Below, in pieces: positions 56,740 to 64,000 of a stretch of DNA of 64,000 bases. Source of the stretch: Isoetes taiwanensis (Eukaryota; Streptophyta; Lycopodiopsida; Isoetales; Isoetaceae); contig JAJEKV010000004.1 in the NCBI GenBank assembly GCA_021234155.1, positions 29,857,305 through 29,921,304 on the forward strand, given 5' to 3'. The notes below the pieces were generated by a model. The model was not told the DNA's origin. It worked only from the letters and a program-made list of their open reading frames with translations, and ran no database searches. The translations under genes were made by a program, and so were the position numbers. Numbering within the stretch: the stretch's first letter is position 1; every line of letters starts with the position of its first letter.

Positions 56740-57440
56740 GCACTCCCCAAATGGCACCATGGACCCATTTCCGAAGTGCCAAGAGGAGCACATGTACACC
56801 TACTTGTTGGCACTCCCAAAACGGTTGCCATGAAGCCATTTGGGAGGTGCCAAGGTGAACACATATATATGTCATTAGCACTCCCAAATGGTGCCATGGG
56901 CTATTCATCACATGCATACTTGCCCCATTGGCACCCCCAAATGGCTTCATGGAGCCGTTTGGGGGCGCCATGGAGCCATTCATCACATGTATATTGGCCT
57001 CCCCCAACTCCCTCGACACCCCAAAATGGCACCATGGAGTCATTTGGAGCCCTAAATGGTGACACTGGAGGCTCCAAATGACTCCATGGTGCCATTTGGG
57101 ATTTGGGGGGGCTCCAAGTGACTCCATGGCCATTTGGGGTGTCGGGGCTGAGGAAGGTTGTTGGTTGGGGGTACATGTGATGAATTGCACCATGGCACCA
57201 TTTGGGGAGTGCTAAGGGGGAGCAGGTATGCATGTGATGGGAGGGTGTACAAGTGGTGGGGAAAATATCCCCCATCATCCTCCATTCATAAACCCTGCTT
57301 CCTCTTGGCATTCCCAAATGGCTTCATGGCACCATTTGGGGAGTGCCAGAGGAGGGAAGGCATACATGTGATGGAGGAAATGGCAATGTAGTTGGGTTGT
57401 CCGAGAGGGGAAATGGTGCCATGATACCATTTTCATAGCG
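56740..57440. repeat. CCAAATGG/CCATTTGG palindrome cluster (copy B)
   Basis: Counterpart of 24940-25635 with the same arrangement, including the central GGAGTCATTTGGAGCCCTAA segment. Unit order is conserved. Confidence 0.85.
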
Positions 57441-58119
57441 TTGTTTTTCCCCTCAAATCCAATAATGATTTCATGTCGGCAATAGCCCATTTTCATGTAT
57501 TTTCTTCCTTGTTTTTTTTTTTTTTTGGTTTTTGCATGCAAGTTTCAATTTCAATTGTACAATCTATTCATGGTAAAGAGAGCCACCCTTTATGGCAAGA
57601 ATGTAGATCCACTGAATTTAGCAATAGAGATCACGAAATTTGTGCCATCCATTGAACTTCCAATCCTATGCTGGGGTGCACATAACATTGATTAAGTAGT
57701 AGGTGCATTTATTCAGTTGCCAAAGAAGGATGTAAGACCGCTTAAGCAACCTTAAGTTCGGATCTTGTAATCTTGTTCTCATCTTTTAGAATGCATATAT
57801 GTATGATACCGGTGTTCGGATATTTTATAAGATTATATATCATACATAACTATCCTAGAATGTGCGTGTGTGATACAAGATTAATATGTTTTCTAAATAT
57901 TCATGTATGTTACAAACATATATATGATACATATGTACTAATCACGTGTATCAACGCCCGCAGAAGGTCTACAAATATATTCATGTATCTTACAAACATA
58001 TGTATGATACATGGGTTGTCATACCCGTGTCTTAACACCCTGAGAAGATCTAAAATTAACAAGGTGTCACAAGACGGGAGGGTTGCCCTCCATGGCCGGA
58101 GGGTGAAGTGGTTTAAAAT

Positions 58120-58764
58120 ACTAGAATGAATGACAATGTCCTAATGAAAGACTAAGTAACTTAGAACCACACTAGAATAAATGACAATGTCCACAATTGC
58201 CATGCCTTTACCAACATATACGATATACCGGGTCAATAACGAAAAGATCATTATCGATCTTGGCACTTTGCTACACTTTTGCAATTTTGATCAATTCAAG
58301 CTTCCCAATATGAGGAGATGGAGATAGCATTCAACATAAAATAGAGCCGTAAATAACCTCCATCCTCTTTTGAAATCAGCTTTGTTGAAAGACTTTTTCC
58401 AAATCACTTGTGGCAGCAGCCCAATGTCGCCTTCTTTCCGCTCCTCTTTAGGAATCTCATCCAAGGTAATTGAAGCTACTATAAAGGATCTATCGAGGGC
58501 TTTCTTTACGGCTAAAGTCCCATTACTTGAGCTGCGATGTCACCCAATCGTGATCTATCAGACCCATAAGCACAAGGCCCAACATATTGTTTCATTTGTA
58601 GCTTGTTTGAAATTAGAGCTTTGGTTTGCCTTGCCAGCCAATACCGGTTGAAACATCCACGATCTAGAATGCGGTGACCGCCAGTTCTTACGTTGAACAA
58701 TAGGTTTGGAGCAATGTGATATGCCACAAACCCACATAAGCGAGGGTTTTCCCCCTAGGGGCAA
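58120..58764 (-). pseudogene. Unrecognised minus-strand coding remnant (copy B)
   Basis: Counterpart of 26332-26830 with longer readable pieces (71 codons at 58727-58512). The amino-acid composition looks like a real globular protein. The break points differ from copy A. Confidence 0.35.
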
Positions 58765-58840
58765 CCCAAAAACGAAGAGGTTTCATGTACAAATTGTGTA
58801 AATCATGAATAAATAGAAGTTCCAAAACCGCATATATAGA

Positions 58841-58883
58841 ATTGCCCATTTAAGAAATTGAATTGAATACTTGAATGGGCAAT
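58841..58883. repeat. Small hairpin (copy B)
   Basis: Unchanged counterpart of 27010-27052. Confidence 0.7.
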
Positions 58884-58934
58884 TCTTTAAAAACAAAACA
58901 CCCAACACATTTCTAAGAACAAAAATGCATACAC

Positions 58935-59520
58935 CAGGTGTATAAGTCATCGATCCGCATAAGCGATCGAGATTCTTGCACAAGACGAAAGCATGCATGC
59001 ATTGCATGCGCCGCGATACATACATCGCATGCATTTTAGGCCGCTCATCGGGTTGGGGATCACTATTTATTGCGAAGTTCTTCATCGACTTTTCATCGGC
59101 GCTTTCTCAACTCTCAGCAGTATCCATGGCTTCTATTCTTTGATCTCATGCGGAGGAGGGGCTTCTTCTTGCATGAGTTACTCTTTCTTGACCATTCCTA
59201 TCCTTTCTAACCTCTTCTATCTCTGCCTTTTTGTTCTAAGATAGACAATTCTTCAACTTTTCTCCTCGATCTAGTATTTGAAGTTCTCTCGGTATCGATG
59301 TTGTTGTTTTATGCGAGTCGCAGAGCAAGACGTCATCGATCCGTAGCGGATCGAGATTCTGCGCAAGACGAAGCATGCATGCATCGCATAAGCCGTGATA
59401 CATGCATCGCATGCATTTTTAGGTCGTTCATCGTGCTGGGGATCGCTATTTATTGCGTAGTTCTTCATCGACTTTTCATCGGTGCTTTCTCATGTCTCAG
59501 CAGTATCCATGGCTCCCCCC
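58935..59520. repeat. Local tandem repeat at the right edge of copy B
   Basis: 58935-59130 and 59325-59517 match closely (GCATGCATGCAT, ACATCGCATGCATTTT, GATCACTATTTATTGCG, GTTCTTCATCGACTTTTC, AGCAGTATCCATGGCT). The first belongs to the duplicated unit, the second lies outside it. Copy A has only one such block (27110-27300). Confidence 0.8.
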
Positions 59521-59997
59521 CTCCCCTTAAAATTGTTATTTATATGTTCATATTTGTTTTTGTCGCGTGGCACGCTACCAACCCTAAACTTTTCGTTTTT
59601 TCTCTATTAGTTTTTTACATGGTGATGTGCGTGGTCCAGGGGTGATGCGCCGACTTGATTATTCTCTGTGGAGCATGGATTTTTTTGTGGGAACGCTTAG
59701 CAGCCCCAAGGTTGTCCAAGCCCCTGGGGATTTTATCGCTAGGGTTTTTCTCAAAACCGAAAGGGCGGGGTTTTTTAATCCGGGCGATAAGCTCTCGGCA
59801 GTATACACTAGCCAACATCCAGAGGCACAATTTTTATTTGGGGTCCAGGTATTATAACTGGATATTCCCTATGTTTTTCATTTTTTGGGTAGCTTGCGAT
59901 GTGCAGCTACCCATTCTATACCATTGTAGAAAAAACTGCTGAGATGAATGAAAAGCCTAGCTAGTTGTTGTTTTCATGCGAGTCGCAGAGCAAGTAT
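59298..59997. repeat. Segment flanked by 27-base direct repeats
   Basis: TGTTGTTTTATGCGAGTCGC plus AGAGCAAG at 59301-59330 recurs at 59968-59995 (TTGTTTTCATGCGAGTCGCA). Between them lie the second tandem block and 59520-59960, which carries a stem-loop (CAAAACCGAAAGGGCGGGGTTTT region, 59752-59774) resembling the LINE 3' stem-loop at 21104. Could be an inserted element with target duplication or a local duplication. Confidence 0.5.
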
Positions 59998-60129
59998 CCA
60001 AGTTCCCTTCATGAACATAAAACGTATGAGCCACTTTCAAGGACAAAAGAATGATGTCTTGACCCAATTGTAAATGATGACCTAGCATGAACCATATAGT
60101 GTATAGTCCAACATGATACCCGCTTTTAT

Positions 60130-60420
60130 CGATCATTGGATAATATCATATGACATGCACCCCTTATATTCTTTGAGGTTCTCGGAGGTTCTAGTAGGAT
60201 TCCTTTATATTATTCAAGATTCACAAAGATTCTCCAAGAAGGAATAAAGATAGGCTTAGATTCTACTGCACTAGGTGAGTTTTGCAAGGAATCTAGGGGA
60301 TTCTTAAGTAAACCTTTATAAAATCTAAGGAACATTCGTCAGTATCTTGAGGAATCTTAATGAATCTTAGAAAATCGTAGAGAATCATAGATAGATTACC
60401 AAGAAAGTAATACTGACACA
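60130..60420. repeat. Degenerate GAATCT/AGATTC-rich stretch
   Basis: Many copies of GAATCT, GATTCT and GGTTCT words (AGGTTCTCGGAGGTTC, GAATCTTAATGAATCTTAGA). Probably a decayed short tandem repeat. No coding. Confidence 0.45.
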
Positions 60421-60560
60421 TTTTGGACAGATTTTGGATTTCTTTACAGAAGTAAGAAGACCTGGCAGCAAATACCTGTTGTTTTGCAGAGATAAGGAAA
60501 GCACAATGGACTTTAGCTGCAAAACAGTGCCCAAACCCTAAACCTAATATCCAGACATTT

Positions 60561-61230
60561 TTACCAGTTGTCTATCGGTTGAAAAAAATGCCCCCAAATT
60601 TTAGGGACGGATGTCATTGCCCAACACCAACACCATGCCCAAAGAAATTGGATATTGTAAACATCAGACCCTTGTAAATGTAAAGCTACAGGGTTTTGAC
60701 CAATACCACTTCCAAACATTGGGTAACTATTTGCCCCCAAATTGGGAAGAAACCCAGAAGTCACTACATGAGACTGTTCCTGCAATGATCCTTGCATTCC
60801 CCCAAAGGGAGATCCAACTTGTGACATCATTTTGGAACTGAATGAATTGCCATGCATATTTTGCCCCTGAAACATACCATGCTTAACATCAGTGGTTGGA
60901 TTTATGTCCAACACACTTATCTCAGATTCCTTGTATTCCTCGATGCTCATCCATCAAAATCACACTCTAGAAGATCATCTTTCCTACATGCAGCTCTCTT
61001 ATTCCAAAACCCTGGAGGTCCATCAAATATATCTTGCCTTTGATTAACAAAGATTTCAGAGGTATTTTGTTGGTTATGTGATTAGTTCTGCCCCCATTAT
61101 GCATTGATAGGGGCAGTAGGCATACCCGGAGGCCAAGAGCAGAAACCTAGTGGTCCATCCATCATAGCAAATGATATTAACTGCTGCCCATTTGCCTAAC
61201 ACTACTCTCTTTCTAGATGACCTATATCCT
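60561..61230 (-). pseudogene. Degraded exon(s) of an unknown nuclear-type protein
   Basis: Minus-strand order: SFAMMDGPLGFCSWPPGMPT (about 61170), DIFDGPPGFWNKRAACRKDD (about 61000), then after a one-base frameshift the 129-codon frame 60950-60561 starting MSIEEYKESEISVLDINPTT and continuing GMFQGQNMHGNSFSSKMMSQ, FGGMQGSLQEQ, MFGSGIGQNPVALHLQGSD. Rich in Gly, Met, Ser, Gln and Asn with an acidic patch, as in plant nuclear or RNA-binding proteins. Two in-frame stops lie upstream. Single copy in the window, so this may be a remnant of host gene sequence. Family not identified. Confidence 0.45.
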
Positions 61231-62740
61231 TACCTCCGAAAGTGCATCGCCGAGTTGGATTAGACAAGTATGTTGTTTATTTTGTCATGTGCCATTCGTT
61301 ACAAGGATGATTTACAACAAATTTAGCTTGACTTTGAGATTCTAATCATATTTCACTCGAAACATTAACATGTGTTGGACTAGAAAACATGCTAATAGAT
61401 GTTAGCATTGCATCTGGTCTCTCCCATGTTGCTCTATTTGGACTCAGAAAAGTCCACTTGAGTTCGTGGTTGTCCCAACTTCTTCCCATTTATATTCTTG
61501 TCATTTGCTTTAAACACATTTTGATTTCATCTCCACACGATGCAGCCAATTAAAACTTCATCCTTAATCTCGCTTGTAGCGTAATCTTCCACGTGCCCAT
61601 GATTTTTCAAAACTTCGGTAGAATCTCCGTGAGGAAATATGTAAAGCTCATTCCTTCTTGATATGAGTCCTAATCTGCGCATAAATCACATTCATGTCAA
61701 GCTTCTCACGCAAAACTTTATATTGGGATGGCTACTTTATAATGTATTAGCATAAACATATTTACCTCTCATTACGCAGGCAAAGCGGCGCAAGAATGAT
61801 GCCCAAGACAAGGAGAAAGATACCACCTAGAAGACAAGACCATCTCTAAGAAATTAGTCCGGTGCTCAAGATATAGATTGATAAAATTGTTTTGAAGTTG
61901 CTGTCTACTCTTTTTGTTCCTGATCAAAGCAGATACACTAAGGTCGCTACATCCCAAGGTTCAGTCCATTGAATAAAGTAGCTACCACGTGCATTGAAAA
62001 CAAAATGTATTTCTAAAAACAGATACCAAAATTACAATGACAACTAAAGAAGATCTTCATTTAGAAGCAAACTAATTCCAAAATGGGATTATGGAGCCAA
62101 AGTGATGCTTCCCTTTTTGGCTTGCACAAGTATACATGTAACAATATTGAGAGCAATACAAAAGCCTTGTCCCTTAGGTGTCTGGAATATAATGCAACTG
62201 GAATGGTTTGGAAACGAGCTCTACAATTCTGCACATTAGACTGGAAGCAACAAATTTCAAACAAGATAATGCTTGTTTGAAACACCACGCTGAAGAAAAA
62301 ATTTATGCAAATTTCTGAAATATATCTTGGTTCAACTATGGCTCTAGGTCAATGCGATGCAGGTATATTGTTAAGAAACACCATCACCAAAGCGTTTATT
62401 TACTCTTGATTGTCTAATGCGGGTAAGTGGTGACATGGTCTTGGCAATACAAAAACTTAAGAACGGTGATTTCGAAATAATTTGATTAAGAGGGGCAGAC
62501 CGTCTTTTAAAATAAAGCCTCTATATGTACCTCTCCAAAGATAAATTTTCTTAAGCATCTCTCGCATATAAGTCGAGATCGATAATGATGCCATAGCCCA
62601 AATGTATAAGACAATGTTCAAAAGCGGCTTTTTAAAAATAGAACAAATCAAATTAATATCTCAAAAAAAAATATATTCCTAACTTAATGTAATATTATCT
62701 TAAACCAATCAACAAAGATTAATGGCGTTTTCCTTCGCTT
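61231..62740. other. Non-coding or unassigned stretch
   Basis: No recognisable gene. A 65-codon plus frame (62083-62280, with NTKALSLRCLEYNATGMVWK) and its minus-strand overlap are unassigned. AT-rich near 62640-62700. Confidence 0.35.
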
Positions 62741-62783
62741 CAACGATTAGAAGGAAAATGAAGTTCTAGAACTACGGAGTTAG

Positions 62784-63190
62784 TTAGCATTTCCAGCTTA
62801 CCTTTGTCTTTTCCCTCCCCATTCCATATTTAGTTCTTTTCGTCCCTTTCTTCCCTCCTTGACTTTCATGCATCCTCCTTTTTCCTTTCACGGTGTTGAC
62901 GGTGTTCTGCGGCATTCTCCCTTGTTGCTTTAGGTGGGCGATTTTGATGCATAAAGTTTTAACCTGCACACAATGGCCACAAATCTGTTTTCGTGCCTTG
63001 CTACCCGCAGAGACCAAATCTTCTCCCTTTTTTCTTTTTTGTACAACAATCCCACGCCTTCGGAGTTTTTGGATTTAAGTTTTTCAAATTCTCGAGTAAA
63101 GGCTTGCTGCTTCCGCCTCTTCTCCTTTTTGGTAGGTTGCCTCTTCCTTAGTGTTGGATGCTTGGCGTTGGTGGCAGCTGGTGGCATCAA
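62784..63190 (-). other. Unassigned basic ORFs on the minus strand
   Basis: Two overlapping minus-strand frames: 62930-63190 (86 codons, Lys/Arg-rich, TKKEKRRKQQAFTREFEKLK) and 62784-63017 (77 codons). The plus strand has a 75-codon hydrophobic frame in the same place (62973-63200, FLVGCLFLSVGCLALVAAG). Only one of them can be real and none is supported by homology visible to me. Confidence 0.25.
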
Positions 63191-63237
63191 AAAGCATTAG
63201 CGTTTTCATTTCCCATAGTTCCTTTGTTGCACTCTAT

Positions 63238-63490
63238 GGCCCCCAAAAGCCGTATCGCCATCAAACTGGAAAGAGAGCTTCAAAATCTGGAGTCTTTTTG
63301 GGTTGTAAAGGACAACAAGCCCAAAGGCTCGGCCTGGCGTTGTCAAGCGTTAATCTGAAAACCAAAGAAGCAAGATCACCCATTTTGAAGTACAAAGAAA
63401 ATATTAAAAGAATGGGAATTTTTGAGCGAGCTAGAGGATGTATTTGCGAATATGGGAGAATAGTTTGCGATTTGCAATCATCTTAAGAAA
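63238..63490 (+). other. Unassigned short ORF region
   Basis: ATG 63238 opens a 40-codon frame (MAPKSRIAIKLERELQNLES, then SFWVVKDNKPKGSAWRC) with a conventional-looking start. The overlapping frame 63151-63486 (111 codons) continues through KYKENIKRMGIFERARGCIC. Possibly one frameshifted gene piece. Not recognised. Confidence 0.3.
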
Positions 63491-64000
63491 CCAACAAAGC
63501 AAAGCTATCCTTCGATATAAAAAGGTAATTTGTTGATTTCTAAAAAAAAGAATCTAATCTTGATCGGAGGCGAGGAAGGGTCAAAAGTTTGCAGTTCTAT
63601 GAAATGGAGGATTTTACCCTTTCTAATTGGCATGCACGAATTTGGTAATAACATATAGGCATGCTCTATGGAATAGCTTCAGCAAGCGAAGCCCGATTTG
63701 TTGGAAGGGGTATGGTCTCGAGTTTAGACTAATAGGGAATGATCCTTATTTTACGCTGGTTTGAGGTGTAAGTTCGGTTCTTTGCACCCCTTCACCCGGC
63801 ATTAATAAAATTATTATGTGTGGCATTTGCTTGTTCCACGATGTCGGATGCCCTTTCTTCAGTTCGGCAATGAGAGCGAGCTCGCGTTCTTTCAATACTT
63901 AGATGCCAAAATGCAGTGGAACACCACAACAACGTACCTTCTCTGTTTGTTGAACCCCGAAATCTAGCGGATATTTTGCGCGAGACTCTAGAGTTCTAGG
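63491..64000. other. Right end of window, nothing assigned
   Basis: No open frame of note, repeat or RNA seen. The window ends inside this stretch. Confidence 0.4.

Larger units (their letters stand above)
32018..59295 (+). repeat. Copy B of the ~32 kb direct duplication
   Basis: Collinear with 1-27459 in the same orientation. Differences are clustered: runs of 100 bases or more are identical (for example 50880-50970 against 19119-19209), while neighbouring CG/CTG/CAG-rich stretches are scrambled. If the repeat is a simple tandem, the true left edge of this unit is 27460 and the unit is about 31.84 kb. Sequence left of position 1, which would test this, is not available. Confidence 0.95.

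Noticed and set aside
59560-59942. Overlapping plus-strand ORFs (76 and 95 codons) as membrane protein genes
   Set aside because: Two conflicting frames in a short repeat-flanked segment with a LINE-like stem-loop, and no homology visible.

Overview
This window looks like transposon-dense nuclear DNA of a land plant. It shows LTR retrotransposons with an initiator-methionine tRNA primer site, a chromovirus-like integrase end, a BED-finger/DUF659 hAT transposase, LINEs with YADD reverse transcriptase or zf-RVT tails, foldback repeats, and almost no intact single-copy genes. The species cannot be read from the sequence. A fern, lycophyte or other large repeat-rich plant genome would fit, but that is a weak inference. 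No rRNA, tRNA, CRISPR or bacterial-type gene organisation was seen.

The dominant structure is a direct duplication. Positions 1-27459 are collinear, element by element, with about 32018-59295 (offset 31.75-32.02 kb). Both copies carry the same nested insertions, so the duplication is younger than all of them. The simplest model is a tandem repeat of a ~31.84 kb unit whose second copy is 27460-59295, with the left 4-5 kb of the first copy lying outside the window. AT-rich stretches are nearly identical between copies, whereas stretches rich in CG/CTG/CAG differ in dense clusters. This looks like methylation-linked consensus error on top of real divergence, so many frameshifts here may not be biological.

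Layout within a unit, using copy A coordinates (copy B in brackets). A minus-strand LTR retrotransposon has its 5' LTR at 16845-18371 [48602-50128], an iMet primer site beside it, a gag-position coiled-coil region at 3590-5027 [35560-36990] and an integrase/chromodomain-like end at 539-1010 [32557-33000]. For copy B its polypurine tract (31518-31532) and 3' LTR (30004-31517) are visible, giving a ~20.1 kb element. No reverse transcriptase is visible in it. Inserted in it is a ~10.8 kb hAT-type DNA transposon at 5033-15870 [37004-47634] with short inverted ends and arrays of a GCGTCTGCGAAA-like motif at both ends. Besides a broken transposase on the minus strand, this element carries a protein kinase gene, a RING-finger gene, a cluster of long foldback hairpins and a 3' LINE fragment.

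Right of the 5' LTR lies a 5'-truncated LINE with a well preserved reverse transcriptase (18372-21249) [50129-53000] ending in a TATTC repeat. Beyond it is about 6 kb of low-coding DNA containing a small exon-like ORF, an extraordinary cluster of CCAAATGG/CCATTTGG palindromes (24940-25635) [56740-57440] and an unrecognised minus-strand coding remnant.

The stretch 27460-30003 holds a minisatellite and GC-richer coding-like debris. The stretch 59296-64000 is single-copy here and contains a local tandem repeat, a degraded minus-strand exon pair of an unknown protein (60561-61230) and several short unassigned ORFs.

The observation most worth following is the cargo-carrying hAT element: a kinase and a RING protein, plus hairpins that could feed small-RNA production, all between transposon ends and conserved in both copies.
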